Of a DNA stretch of 64,000 nucleotides, positions 1 through 14,377 are shown in pieces (the stretch's first letter is position 1; each line of letters begins with the position of its first letter). The position numbers and the translations under genes are program-made. The notes below the pieces were generated by a model. That model saw only the letters and a program-made list of their open reading frames with translations. It was not told the DNA's origin and made no database searches. Source of the DNA: Anopheles merus (taxonomy: Eukaryota; Arthropoda; Insecta; Diptera; Culicidae). The DNA lies in contig NC_054083.1 of the NCBI RefSeq assembly GCF_017562075.2, positions 34,611,755-34,675,754 of the forward strand. The letters are read 5' to 3'.

Positions 1-3000
1 CCCTACTGTGTGACAAAGTGCTCCAGGAATAAAAGTGCTACAGCGCGTATGGTCAAGTGGCAAAGGGAGATAGGAGCGGATTTGTACTGCAAACCTAGAT
101 CGACGTGTGCCCTCAGCTATCGGCAGTAATGCGTCTGTGAAGTGTGTCCGTGTTCTGTGTGAAGAATCTCATCGCTTCGTCCGCCCTTTAGATCATTTTC
201 GAAGCGGCTTTCGATAAAAATTCTACATAAAATAACCATTTGTGTGAAAAATGTATGCCAGTGTGCGTTAATGTGCCTTCCCTTGAGGTGATAAAGCCTT
301 TTAAATCGCTTCCCGCAAATACCAGTGCAGTAGTGTTGAATGGCATAATTCACGAAGCGAATGGCAGCGCACGAAATCTTCGCCGCATTTGTGATTTATG
401 TTCATCAGCAAAATCCATTTAGCTGGAAAGTGTATCAAGTGCTCTCTTTTTCTTTGGCATATCGCTCGTGAAATAATCTGCACAAAACGGAACGGATATT
501 CCTGGTGGAAGTTCTAGCATTCCACTGCAAACATAACAAGCGCCAGCTACTAAAGGATTAATAAATATTCTTGCTCTTTACGTTCGGTGGCAGCACAGTG
601 AAGTGTGTGAGTGTTCTAGTGTGGAAAGATCGGTTTTTTTTCCCAACAAGTGCTTTGCGTATCGGCAAACGCTTTAGATTTGTTCCGGAATCGTTCGAAA
701 AAGAAAAACGTTCGGCAAAGCACACATCCATCTGTGCCACTTCCTTGCCGGCACGAAACGGTCCGAAGGTGTGGAGAGTTGGCTGCAAATTGCATTCTAA
801 TGGCAAAGAATATTTAAAATTCCAATATGTAAAACATTCACCCAGTGCTCAGCCATCGGGGCATTCAATTTCCTTCCCTATTTCTGTCTGCTCTTGCTAG
901 AAGTGAAAACTAAACAGAAATGAAAATGTATTTTTCAACTCTTATTTCAAATTTTCACACACTTGGCTAAAACTTTCCGTGAGTGTGATCGGTTTTCCTT
1001 TCTTTGCGGCATTTTTTTTTTCTGTGTGCTATTTTCTATGCCCAAACCGTTCAGCAAATTGCGGCATGCAAATTTTGCGATCGACCCTACTGGTGGTGCA
1101 TTTTAAAATTCTGCATAAGCAACGGGGCCTCCTACAGCCGCGTGCCCAATCGGGTGGAAACATTCTAAATGGGTTTTCGCAACGTTCTTTTGCGAATGCC
1201 TCCTCCCCGCTGTGATGGGCTGCTAATGGGGAAGACGGAACGGGAACGACGGGAAGGTGGAAGCAAAACCGTTTTCCGAAAGGATGATTTCTAACGAAAC
1301 CGCATCCTTTGGCTAGCGCTTCAATGTACTATTAATGTGTGGGTAATGGTGGGTGTCTGTGTTTGTTGGGACAAAAGAAACGAAACGATAACGGGCAGGG
1401 AGCAAAATCGTTTAGCATTTTCGACAGCTTTGGATAGTTTTCTCATTTAAACCGGCCAGCAGGGACGGCTTTAGCTTGCATTTCCATACATAGAATCTAT
1501 TATAATTGTATCAGTTGATTGATCATTTGCGGGAAAGTGGATGGGTCAAGTAATTTAATTATATTTTAACACTCGCTATTAAAAATACGATGCAGGAAGA
1601 GTTTGAAACTAGGCAGCACGTCGTAAATGATCACAGCATCAGAGTATAACAAATTTATCATTTAAATGCGCAATTCCAATACACAACGTAATTCACACGT
1701 CCACTATTGTGACATGTGCAAGGGACTCAATTTACGCGTAATAAAGAATTAGGGACAATTTACAAGCAAGTTGATTTGTTTGTTGACATGGTTTTTGGTA
1801 GATTTTAGAGCTTCGTTCAAAATAAAAACATTAAACCACCGAAACCTCATCTTCCAAGGCAATATCATATCCCAAAGCACCTCCTAAAAGCACCAAAATG
1901 CCCCAAGAATGAGATATCTAAACGATCACATCAAGAATAGAACACACATCAGACGTGTTAAATTTTGCAAAAGTTACCTAGAGTCGGACTGATTGAATGC
2001 AACTCTCTTTCTCTAGATATCAAAGAATGAATTAGTTTCCATCTTTCTGATGACTCACTGATCAGTTTTCGGAAGAATATGGCAATGGTTAGGTTCTAAA
2101 TGCTCAACCAATATGGTAAACCTAGAAATGGATAATCTTTAATTGTTACCTTTAAAAAAAAAAGCTTAAGAAGAACGTATTTTTTGTGGTATATAATAAC
2201 CAATTATTCGAATTTGAGTGGCCTTAAGTAGCTGTACAATGAATTTAATGATTGATAAGCTTTTGGAATTGGACTTGCTCTGCCCTATACGAGCCGAGTA
2301 TACGTGAATTTACAACTTCTTCATAGCCTATCAATTGTGCTATTCAACAAATGAGTTGCTTTGTTTTTTTCTACCTGGCCTGGAAGTTTTCATCCACCTG
2401 GCCTATCATCCACCTGGCTCTAAACCTGTACGACCAACAGATGCAGACTGCCCCACGAAGAATACGTTCAGTTGTTTCGATTCATGTCTCAGTGTTCAAA
2501 CAAAAACGCGGCTCGAAACATCTGTCGCGTGAGTAGCAAACGCTGAAACAAAACAGCAACAAGAACAACAACCCGATCTTATCTTCCACCCACCGGCCCC
2601 ACAGAGCCGTTGCTTTACTTTCGTCCGATTGCAATCAACTGCGATCGGTTCCCGGTGGTGGTTCCTCTTTTTCGTCGACGGGATCACACCCTTACCGTGA
2701 CCTTAATAAAAGTGTGGCATACAACCCGATCGAACCGGCCGATACTGGTTGGCTGCTTGCGGGCAAAAAGGGAGAGCCATATTTTTCAACCTTAAATCAC
2801 GAGATGCTTGCACTACCCACAGTGAGACACAACGAAAATCCCAAATACCGCGTCTCCACGGGCTATAGCTTCCCCGTCGGTCGCTGAAGTGTGGATGACG
2901 CAAAGCGGTGCACATTCGCTACACGCGTGTTTTTTGATTTGCTGCACGCTTCGTTGGTTAGCAAATTTGATTTAAATTGCCTTCATTTCTACACACGGCA

Positions 3001-6000
3001 TACCTATGCGGCTTTTGTGTTGCATTTCCGGCTAGAACGAACGAAGCTGCATTCCAGCAGCGTGTGTGCCAGTAGTGTGTGTCTAAAGCTGTATAGATAA
3101 TAAAGCATTAACAAAAAGACACAGCTTATCAGTGCAGTTCTAATTTTGGACCGATTTCTTCTTTACGAGATGTTTTAAACACATTGATACGCACGATAAC
3201 AGGTTGAGTGGTGAAATTGTAATCCAAAAATCAAATCAACCCATTTAAACCGATGGCCGACGACCCGTTTTGCACTGTGCGAATGGATGATAAGCGAACG
3301 CCAATTGCAAGCGACTATAAAACAGTGTGTCCATGTTTCAATCAAACCGCGAAACGAAAGCACGAAATGTGACGACAAAGAGTAACAGCAAGATCAGTTA
3401 CTAACCCTAACGATACTGCCGTGTGGTCAGTTAGAGGCAGCCGACCGAAGAATAGATTATGCTTGAACTGTTTGTTACGGTGCAAACCTTCAAAAGGTCT
3501 TCCATCGATAAGATAGTACCCCGCGTGTCAGTGATTGCGCCGATCATGATGGTGCAGTATCAAACGGACCAAATAAAACCAAACAAAACCTCGAAAAACC
3601 CCCCCAAAAAACGAACACTTGGAGGTCGGTCCGCACACGCGTGCGATATCTTCCAGGTATTGTTAAGCTTAGGGACATGATTGATGAGTGAGGACGTCTT
3701 CTGAACAGTGCAGTCGCTGTCACTGTCCTGGGTCCGTCGCTTACAGATATTTTGCTTACTGCGCTCGAGCCATTTCATTGGAGCTCCAAACAAACCTGAT
3801 ACGGAATGTTCATTCAGTCCGCACTAGGAAACTGTGAGCACAACAACCAGGCGCAAATAATAATTGACCAATTTATTTCAATTTCGCAAACCACCGGTCG
3901 TTGTGATAACGGCCGTGGATAAAGATTGTGTACGAGTAGTTGCAGATTATGTGTGTGTGTGTGTGGTTTTTTGCAAAATGATGCCGTGCTATCGGTGGAC
4001 TCCTACGACACAAATACTTGTTCGAGACGAAGTTTGAAGGTTCTGCTGCAGAAAATGGACATTATATTTAATCTTTTTGGAGGCTTAAAGAAGCAGTCTC
4101 TATAGTATGATGATCTCAGATACAACGGAAGATAACATGATTATAATCTACCGTGCTGTAGCAGTAGAATTTGATCAACATAGAAATTCGTCAACCACAT
4201 CTGAAGTATGCTACTTTTTAGTATCACAACAGTATGATTCACAATGGCATCTTCTAAATCGGACATTTAATTGCAACACCCTTGCAGCTTGTTTTACTTG
4301 ACAAAACGGCCTACTTCAGCGAGGTCTATTCGTGTCCACAACCACTTACGCTTCACACAACGCTAAAACAAACCAATGTTACAGATGCAGATAGTAATCA
4401 GCTGATAAGATGACCCCTCCACAACGAACGCCACCAGACCGATGGTCAGACATGTTTGCGTGCTCAGTTTTGGCCTTGCCCGGGGAACGATTTGAAACGC
4501 TTTGCAATCCACAAGCTACCCCTCCGGCTTACATGCAAATGAACAGATAGGTGAAACGCGGTAACGGTGAAGATGTTCATTCTGCAGGAGCTTAACATTC
4601 GACCGGAGCTAGCGTCGAGACCACTCTCTGCCCGCGTACACTAATTCGACACTAAATGGATGACATCCTACAGAACAAACTTTTCCACTTGGCTTTCCAG
4701 CCAGCAATGTACATTGGGCTTGGCGCGTACATGGCAGCTCCACGGCACGAACCACACGGCCCGTGTTCGATAATGCATGAAAATTATTACAGTAAACAAC
4801 GAACCCCTTTTCTCCCACTGCTCTATCCCGGTCTCTCTCTCTCCCTCTCTCTCTCCCTCTCTCTCTCATTCAATCGCCTGTTTACTGGGGCAGTAATTGT
4901 TTACCAAAGATTTTAGTAGCACGGTTCGAACCAGCTTACGAAATCACACGCTTATGTGCACGGAAGGTGGGTTGGAGAAGAACTTGCCTCTGCTTGCTAC
5001 AGCACACTCCACGACACCCAGGGTGAAGGTGAAGGCACCACTCGACGGCAGCGAAAACCACTCGCCGCCCGTTCGCCGCCGGTATTTGAAGCAGCTCAGG
5101 GGGACGGTGCAAGCAGCTCACGGTGCTTGTGTTTGTGTTGGGAGGATTATTGAATCAAATAACTTCCTTAAGTAACGGCAATTGACTGAATTAGATAAGA
5201 GGATACGGTTACAAACAAAGTCCAAAATGTCCGGTTTTGCAGGTTGAAGAACCGCTAACCGGTGCCCGGGCGACGCAGGCTCTCAGAATCTCAGGGATCA
5301 TGTCAATCACGGGACGGGACAACGATGAGAATGTCGATACAACATCTCGGAGATGTTTGGTTTAAAATGAAATGAATATGAAATTCTACAGAAATTGCCA
5401 AGTTCAAGCTGTCCTGGATATTACTTAGAAGTTCTTGATCCATCATTTCTGAATGACATCATTTTTGATGTCATATAAGATATTTTTGAAGTTAGTATGG
5501 CAACATGAGATGCAGCTGAACAGTAGTTTTATGTCGGTTATACTTTTTATCTCAAATCTCTTAAAGGATTCATGATTTGAAGCATGACAACGGTTTGCTT
5601 GTTAGATTTCACACAAAATGTACATGCTTTATAACACAACATTTCTTGGAGTTGCATCATTTTGCACATTTAGCTCGAAGTGTGCACTGTTTCAAAAGAC
5701 TAACCTTCGGTTGCGCCCAAGAACATGTTGATTTACAAAGTTTCTTCGTTAAAAATAAATAAAATATTCCTTCGTCATGTATTTGCGAGCGAAACCTCGA
5801 CGCAATTGAGCAATATTGTTTTGTTTACTCTGCTGCACCGTACTACCCGTGCAATATTTGACAACCTCAAACAAACAAGCTGGAATTGAGCTAAATGCAA
5901 GCTTTACGATTGGGTTCGCTCATGAGTTGTTTTGGTAGCGAGGCGTAAACGTACAAGTTTATTACTGCTTATCATTAGGCAGCAAAAGAACGGCGCTAAC

Positions 6001-7143
6001 AGAGATGGAGAGAACGAGTTGAACGTTTAACTTAGAGAGACACATGCGCTTTCAAGCTATAATGTTTTCAACGTTTGCTTTCATTAATCTGAACACTAAT
6101 CTGAGCAAAAACCAAAAATTGCACTCACTCCGGCAGTTGGTGCTTTTATGTTGCATTGTCTCGTTAAGCGATCACTAACGATCGCATCTGCAAATGTTAT
6201 TCTACGAACTGCAAACAATCGTTCAACTCTCATTAATCGTGATCGCCTAACGAATTCTACATCGCCTTCGCTTTCACCACAAAAAAGCAAACAAATAGCT
6301 CTTTTTAGGAACAGTTTACTACCAGCTCCAACTTCAAACAAACCTCAATTTAGTTCTACAGCCCCGTGACAAAGCACATGTCCCAGCAGCGCCAGTTTAA
6401 TCAATTTTATCTGCTCGATTATTTCCAATCAGTTAACCGTAACCGTTCTGCGAGGAAGCAGCACCGGTCAAACGGCAGCAAAAACAGAGGTAAAATAGTT
6501 TAGCTCCTTATCAAACCTCTTTATCGTTCAGGACGTGTGCAAAAGAATGTTTTGTGTTTTACTGCCAGCGCAAGACACACAGGCACAGTGCGGGTTCTGT
6601 TTAACCCACGTGACAGTGTGTGTGTGTGTATGACTGTGACGGTTGGTTTTTCTCGTCCACCAAACCAGTGTATCCTTTTGCTGTTCACTACTTTAAAGGG
6701 GAAAGTTCTGAATGCTTTGTGTGTACTTTTTTGCCTAACCGACCAGAATAATGGTCACATTCTTTACCAGACTTTAGAATTCCCATACACACCCATCCAT
6801 TAGAAGCAGCTTTTGTTGTGTGTTGTTGAGTGTCTTTTTTGTCTCTGAGTCTCTGTTTGCTCCTACATCACACTTGTGCAACACAGCTCATGCGAACAGC
6901 GGCAGAAGTTCAGCAGAAGCGATCGTAATTAATTTTCTGACACTGCCCGTACTTCTACCAGCAGATTTGGCTTTCTTTTTACATGGCACACAAACAGGCA
7001 GAGCTGAAAAGAAACCATTCCCGTTCTGTTGCTTCCCCCGGCCGCGTAGCATGAAGTTGGTGTTCCGGTGATAAGAAGATATTCCGCACCCTTAGTACTT
7101 AGCATAAACTACCTGCCACCCGCCTTAAACCCGTACGCCACAA

Positions 7144-7181
<38 letters not shown>

Positions 7182-10100
7182 ACTAAAAAGCCAACAGGTC
7201 GGCGCAAGTGTGTGCATAAAGTTTGGCCAAGTTTTCACGCGGGCCCACCCCGTGCCTTTAGCCGTGATACGGTACACCAACGCCCGGTGGGTTGCTGTTT
7301 CTTGGCTGCACAAACTGGAATCTTGTGCCAGCAAGACAATCACCACGACGCTCGTGCTCGCCATGCTTGAGTTGATAAAGATAAAAACTTTCTGGTGCTG
7401 GTTGGAGATGATGTATGGGACACTTAGGAGCGGATTTACAAAGAAAAGAGATGGAGATTCAAGGAGATGTCCTTTTTTCATGGAGCTCTGAGAGTTGCTT
7501 GGTTCAGCACCTGAAATGAAATTCAATTCAATTCTATGCTGCAGTGCTCAGTTTATAATGGAGAAAGTGGGGATGAAGATAAGCTCCCACTACGTAAGGT
7601 GATAACTTGTATGTAGTTTTTGTTTCCGCCTAAAATTGGAAGTGAAGTGTTAAGACGCTACTTCACTACCAACATCATGCACAATGTTCTTATGAATCGA
7701 GCGCATGAAAAACAGGATAAATGGGATAATAATTACAATACAGGAGCATTGATAACGCCGTCTAGTGAAGCCGTTTTATCGCCACAACGTGTGAGCAACC
7801 TGATAGAGCCATTGCTTAGTACACATGTTTCTAAACGACAAGACGTGGGTTCAAATCTACCCCTAAAAATTGAAGTACTTCAAATTGCTCTGTAACGTTA
7901 CGGAGTAATCCAAAACATCTTGGGAGTTACGTTCCACAACATTCTTTGTGTCACGACCGTTTTCTCACTTCGTCACTGCGTCACAATCTATAAGGTCATC
8001 TGACCCATTATCGCAGTCCGGGCGAGTGACTAACTGTGCGTGTCTGCTTTCCTGGGCTACACTATATCGTAGCAGACGGATGGCCACAGAACCTTTAACA
8101 AACACACATAAGCACTCCAAGTTCATAGAGAGCGTCGTCTCCGGTGGAGCAATTTTTATGTTTCCGATCTGATCTTGCTCTACTTAGTAGCGTAGCAGCA
8201 GTGTAACGTTCTTTGCTAGAACAATGAAAATTGCTTAATTGATGACTAATGTGTGTAAAACATCGTGCTTTTACGCGGCCCGCTCGGATGGCAGTGCTAA
8301 TCATTGTCACCGTTAAGTACTTGGAAGAAATTATTCTTTGACGACCCTTTAGGGGTAGAGTTAATGTGTGAACGTTAAAGATGTAGATTTATTTTTGTAT
8401 CTCACTGTGATATAACGAGGAATTGTACACCAAAACAAGGAATGTTGCTAAGCCTTACTGTTACGCTTAATTTTAATGCAAAGCAGATTCATCTTTGCAT
8501 AAATTCCATACTTCAAAATCTCTCTTTGTTGGAAAACGTTGTTATTGAGGGATTAGATGATAAAAGAAACATTTTTGAAGATATCAATATTTTATTGTAG
8601 AAAAAAACACAGCATTTTCCCTGCATTCTTAAAACAAGTTTGTGAGAATTCATACAAAAATATTCTGTACTCACTTCCTTCTGATCACTGAAATTCATTT
8701 CTATCAAAAATAGCAACACAAACGGTTTAAATAGCAACAAAAAAAAGTTCCATCATACAGCAAACTGCTTATTAAAAGCCACAGCAACAGGAAAAAACGT
8801 TCAAATTAGTATGCACCGATAATGCTTGCTTTCTATCAGTCTCCAGCCAAAACGCATTCCACCACTTTAGTTCTGCCATTGTTACGTTCCAATTAAAACA
8901 ATCGCCACACAGCGGTAATTGAATTTTACCGCTCGGAGCGAAACAATGCGATGGGTTTATTTTTTTTGTTACACTGCACCGAACAAATACCGCTTTTCGT
9001 AGCCGCAAACCCGGACCTGCTATGGGGGGGGGGAGGTTCGTTCTTCCCAATTACATGCCCCGGCGATGGTGTGTAATCTTTGCGGGTGTAGCATCGCAAG
9101 ACAGTGGATCCAAAATCGATAGCCGCCAAACCACGAGCCCGCTTGCTCGGAGCGGTATCGATATCCGTTTGCCTTTTTTATTGCATTTCAATTACACAGT
9201 GCACAGTGTTCGTTGCTTTGGTTCGGCGAATGGACAACATTCGTTAGATTGGCGATATAGCAAACGGGTCATGAGGGGAGGGAGGTGGAGAAACCCGGAC
9301 AAAAGTGCGCTTTTTGCGCTGTCGATCGAAAAGCAAAGTACACTTTTTGGAGCACTTTTTGAATGGAATGGCAAATTGGGTGTAATGAAAAATTTTGATT
9401 GTCTTTTCCAGCATTGGTTGGTTGTGGTGCTAATACGGGCCATTTAGTTTAGAACATTTTCGGCCCGTTTGGCTACATTGATAAGAAAAGCAATCGTAGT
9501 GAAATTGGTTGGAGTAGCCTTGCTAGGAAGTGGCAAGGTAATTTGTGATTAAAATTTCTATTAACCATTTTATGGAGCTATGATTTAACGTCATACTTCT
9601 ATTAAATGAAGTGAATGATCATTGGTTGTCATTGCATATCATGGATGACAGTTAAAAATATCAAAACAATATATTTACGATTACTTTCATGCTCAATTAA
9701 CTAAAATTTCCTCCTCAATCAATTGCTTTCACGTTGCTTTCAAGATCCTTTAAGAACATATCAGAATGACTTGCAACGTATTATTTTAAATATCGTTTTG
9801 CTTTTTATTGTCCTGTTTTGTGTTCTTTCATGACTTCATCTTTGTTCAAAGCTTTTATTGCTCTCAATGCACGTTTAATCCCCCTTTTTATTTTTATTTA
9901 GTTATAAGATCGAATGAAACCCCTAACGGAAAGTAGACCTCTTTTTCCTCTTGCAACCTCAAAAGCCCTAGCGAATTCCATTTCTTAGCTAAATTATCGC
10001 CCCAACATAACACGACAACAATAGCTTCCCCATTCAACAGCTCCAACAGCAGCGTACGTCACAAAGAGCAACAGCAGCATACTTTTATGTGAAAAAAGAT

Positions 10101-10400
10101 CCCACTATCACTAGCTTTCCCCCCGCGTTCCGTGCACGATCCGCTACCCTTTTTCTTGACCATCTAACGAAACACATAGACGGTGGAGCAGAGAGAGAAA
10201 AAATCCCATAAAGTGAACCCCGTACATCAGCTTCTGCCGGTACGGTGCCAGTCGCAGTGCGGCACAGCGATCTTCTCGAAGAATCAGAAAGAGGCAGCTT
10301 CTAAGTGATGAATTTAAATTGAAGCATAGCTCATCATTCAATTATCCGGATCGTCTCGCGATCGCACCGCTGCTGCTGCTGCTGACGCGGCCGCCGGCTC
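1..10400. other. Noncoding stretch, no gene recognised
   Basis: No open reading frame here shows a recognisable domain, and none joins to another through good splice sites. Parts of 1-1220 and 2550-3460 have the GTG- and CAGTG-rich texture of insect untranslated leaders, and there is a TATAAA at 3316-3321 without a convincing initiator behind it. A pure GT run lies at 7149-7180 and a CT-rich run near 4832-4867. The rest is AT-rich DNA, probably intergenic or the first introns of a gene. A tRNA T-arm-like string at 7846-7866 is not part of a foldable tRNA. Confidence 0.6.
7149..7180. repeat. (GT)16 microsatellite
   Basis: An uninterrupted GT dinucleotide run of 32 bases. The Cys/Val-rich and His/Thr-rich open frames that cross it are artefacts of the repeat. 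Confidence 0.95.
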
Positions 10401-10419
10401 GGCCGGTCAACCTGGCCGG

Positions 10420-11516
10420 TCAGTGTCTGTCGGTCCGCGGACCACGAACGGAATGCAGCCTCGCTCCAGTTCGTAGGTGCAGTAAGTGCTGCGTGTGGTT
10501 TGCCCTTAGCTTTTGTGTGCCAGATTGCAATGATTTAAAGCTGCGGTTTGTGTTGTGAAAGTGCCCTGTAGGATCATGAAAAGATCTTTAAAGTACGATC
10601 ATCCAGAAATGTTTGGAAACATAAATAGTGAAGGCACATCTACAGGCATCTATTAGCTGTATGCCAAATGTTACAAAGTGAGGTGTTAACCGATGTGATA
10701 CTGCAACACTCTTCGTGAGTAAAGTGTATGATCAGTGGGATAAAAAGTTAATAAAAGAAGTTAACAGCAGTTCCATGACAGTGTACCTCAGTACCTGTAT
10801 GGGTGTGTGAACTGCGTCAAGTGAACGAAAAAAAAGAAATTCTTCAATGGTTTGCCTCCCTTCCCGTCGTTATTAAAAAAGTGTCTCGTTGTTGTGAGTG
10901 CTACAGGAAACAGGAAAGAAAAACGGTGAAGTACATCCTTCCCCATTGTGTGACAGATTCAGTGACGCACGGCAATCACAAACCAACAAGAAAACGGCCA
11001 TAGCAGAGACGAGCAAATGCGTCTCACACATGCACGTCTCTTAACCGCCCGTTAACAAGTTCTCACATCCGCTTTGGCTGCAACAGCCCGGTCTCGTTGT
11101 GCAGTTTAGTGTCAAGCAGTTAATCTAAGTGGTTCCAGTGTGTCTGTGAGCAGGAAACCGATCCACAAAGGATGTGTGATTACCGTTCTTAAGGGCAGGG
11201 AAAAGAAAATAATGCTCGTTGCTTGTGGTGTTTGCAACGATGCGTACGATGTGTGAATTTATTTTATTATAAAATGATGCGATTTATGTGTGATTCAAAC
11301 AAAAAATGGTGCATTTCTTTACAGAGCTCGATTGCGGAAACAATGTGACAAAGTGTGCCCCCGGTCAACAGTACCAACACACCAGTGAATGTTGAAGTGG
11401 AACAGTTGTGGTCGTGCCTTATCGTTGTGTATAGTGCCAACTCCTTTGCCACTGCTGTGGCGCAAATAAAATATAAAAAAAGCATAACGCTGTATAAGTT
11501 GATTCTAGGATTAAAG
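10420..11516 (+). other. Candidate noncoding leader exon
   Basis: The stretch begins near a TCAGTG initiator-like string at 10420-10425. It continues with GTG-rich, stop-filled sequence typical of dipteran 5' UTRs, and ends at an AAAG|GTATTT donor at 11516/11517. The next coding exon downstream on the same strand is exon 1 of the axotactin-like gene, about 14 kb away, so this could be its first exon. That link is only inference. No TATA box or downstream promoter element was found that would fix the start. Confidence 0.25.
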
Positions 11517-14377
11517 GTATTTCCTCTACACCCAACTATTTTCTACATTCTTTGTCTAATTAAAAGATTGGGGGTGAGCAAGGTGAAGTAAAGGCTGTAC
11601 TAAGGTACTGGCCTTCGGCCGGTTGGTAGGACTGCATTCTTTTTGATGGAATTCATGTATCTCGATACCGTGTTGGAATGTGTGCGTTGCAATGTACTGG
11701 AACGTCTTCATTATTGAGTTGTTTTTTTATATTTCCGGAAATAGTAGTATCCCTGGAATTGCACATTGTTTTACGTTCCTGTGCATGCGTTGAGAAATTC
11801 AAATGAAAATAGTACACGAACATGGGCATGCGCTTTTGAGGAAATATATATTTTCCAACAATAAAGTTTAGGTGCATCGTTCTTTGGATTGGTTTATGGT
11901 TGTTTTTTTTATCTTCAGTTTCTTTATTAGATTGAAAGGCAACCCAATGAAGGCTTAACATGCCAGAACTGCATACAGCTATTGTTTCTTATTATAATAG
12001 GATTATAATATATTATTTTGTTGATCAAATTCTAATAAGCAAACCAAGATAATTGCCACAGCTTTCCTAGGGAAACATTAAAACCAATAAGCTTTGGAAT
12101 TAATGAGCACCTTTAGGTTACATTGTGAACAGCATAACTCCTCTCACTTACACGATAAAAAAGCAAACACTTTCGAGAAACCTTTGACGAAAGCCATAAA
12201 GAAGAAAACTTGTTGATCTGATCGTTTTTTTTTGTCGAGTTCCAAAAAACATGCTTTGAAAGCTAATTTATAAGAAAAATATTTAATCTTGAGATTGAAT
12301 AACGCTATGCCCGATAACACTACCTTATGGCTTGTTGCTTTGAGCAAGTATGAAAAATTATGTTTCGTTAAACAATACTACGAAATCATTTGTGGTCCTC
12401 CTATAAAGCAGCTCGCTTCAAAGAGTTAAACTCATAATTTGAACACAGAATTATTACGAATCTTTAGACAACAAAGCACCGTCAAAAGATGTTACGTTCT
12501 TGAACATTCCTTTTTCTTGGGTGACTTGGATTGTGATATTATCAAAACTGTCACGCATATTCTATCCTTACAATCGCGATATGTCGCCTCCGAAATGATT
12601 GATGCATTTTTGTACCGAGATATTAACTTCGGAGTTCAGAATTCTCCACTCAAAACGAACTGGAACCGGAATCAGCATGAACATGCATGTCTTTTGCAGT
12701 AACGAGTCCGATATTACGTAAGCGCATTCCATATTCACAAAGAAGAAATCAAGCAGGAAGGACTCCGTTCCATTTGTTCCGGTGATTACCGGCCTTCCGA
12801 AAGCTCGGGCACAAAACGGTCCTCATTCTCAAATATGCATGATTAACTTTGCATTAGGATATGCTGGCCGAAGGCTTAACTCTGGGCCGGTAAGCGATAG
12901 GCACCATCAACAGACCACCAGGGCCAGCCGAAGTTTCGCATACACAGTAACCGATAAATCGGGATTTGTAGTAATTAGTGGAAACCCGGGCGCAACCCAC
13001 CGAAACTTTCACCGAACACCACCATTGCCACCAGGTAGTAGTCACCGCCAAAAAAGCGAGATTTGCACAAATACACAGCCGATCGCAGGCCGAGATGAAG
13101 CCTTCCGGAAAATTTATGAAAATGATACCCCAAAATCCGGGTCAAGTGCGCTTTGATTCAACCGGTGGATTGCCGGGGGTGTGCATGGCAGAAAAGGACG
13201 GTCGTATGTTGCAACCTCACAGAGTATAGGGTACAGTGGTTTGCGGGGATAATATTTTAGAAATTAGAGCCCCCATAAGGTGGTTGGCGGTGCGAATCAC
13301 AACCCGAATCCCAACCCTGGCCCTGTAATTATGCCGATTATAGTTTCGGTGTCCAACTTACGGCACAGTTGAATACGAGCATAATTTATGAAATCCACGC
13401 ACGGCCCGGGAGAGATTATCAATTTGTTTCCGAAACGCACCGCGAATGGGGAGCATAGAGCGGGGAGGGTAAAGGCCACCGTGTAACTGGCACCCGTATT
13501 TCAGCGGATATTTATCGGAATTAATTATTCAACGGGTCTTGCGAGATAGGTGGTGAATCCCCGCCTCTGTCATCTCGGTCACGGGCAAGCGTTGGTCGTC
13601 GGTTGAATAGTTGATCATCAAAACCAGCTTTACCTTAGAACTGCACTCAGCTGTGCAGTGGTTGGATGCATGTGCACGATTGGGTTGTGGATAAGGTTGG
13701 CGATGCTTTGGGGCACTATTTTTGCTTTCGTCTAACTCGCTCGCTCTGGTGTGCGCGGTACAGCCCGAAAAGCCCAATATTTAAACAAACCGATTCAAAT
13801 CACTGATAATCATATCAATTAAGTGTAAGTGCTGGTGAATTGTAAACATTGCGTGCACGAGTTGAGGTTACAGGCGGGTTCGGAAGGGAGGGAAAAATAG
13901 TAACTCGATAGGGAATTTAATTGATGGTAATGTATTCGATTACATTAGCCTATCGGTTGCGCAAATAATGCGGTTTTCCTTGGTACAGTGGCGGTGGGGG
14001 GAGAGGCTTTTGTAGGATTGTCCAAAACGTTGCAGTTCGGGTTATCCTACATGATGCTCATCAAGGTTAAATACATTCATTTCAGGTTTCATTCGGGTTA
14101 CCGGAAGCGAGTTTAGTGTTTAAACAGAAATTAAGAACTGTTTCAGACCCAACCCAGAAATGGTTAGACTTCCCTAGAATACCTTCCAACGATTTATAGA
14201 GTCTGTTCGACGGATTGAGGTTTTTGATATACTCACCTCTAAAACATCAATTTTTAGGTTTGCTAACATTAAGGCACAATTCTTCAAAAAGTAAGTCCCC
14301 TTTAATGAGAAACTAAAACGCGGATACAAATTGTTCTTTCTTGTCTATAAAAAGTACCCAAATCAGGATCCTCTTCT
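11517..14377. other. Noncoding stretch, nothing recognised
   Basis: No coding exon, RNA gene or clear mobile element seen. 12.8-13.8 kb is less AT-rich than its surroundings and could hold regulatory DNA, but nothing in the sequence proves this. Confidence 0.5.

Noticed and set aside
3316..3321. TATAAA as a core promoter
   Set aside because: No initiator at the expected distance and no gene that would start there.
7799..7866. tRNA-like string with GTGGGTTCAAATCTACCCCT
   Set aside because: A T-arm can be drawn, but there is no acceptor stem or proper D and anticodon arms; at most a decayed SINE remnant.
9022..9447. 141-codon plus-strand frame
   Set aside because: No domain, contains G runs, and the opposite strand has a similar open frame.
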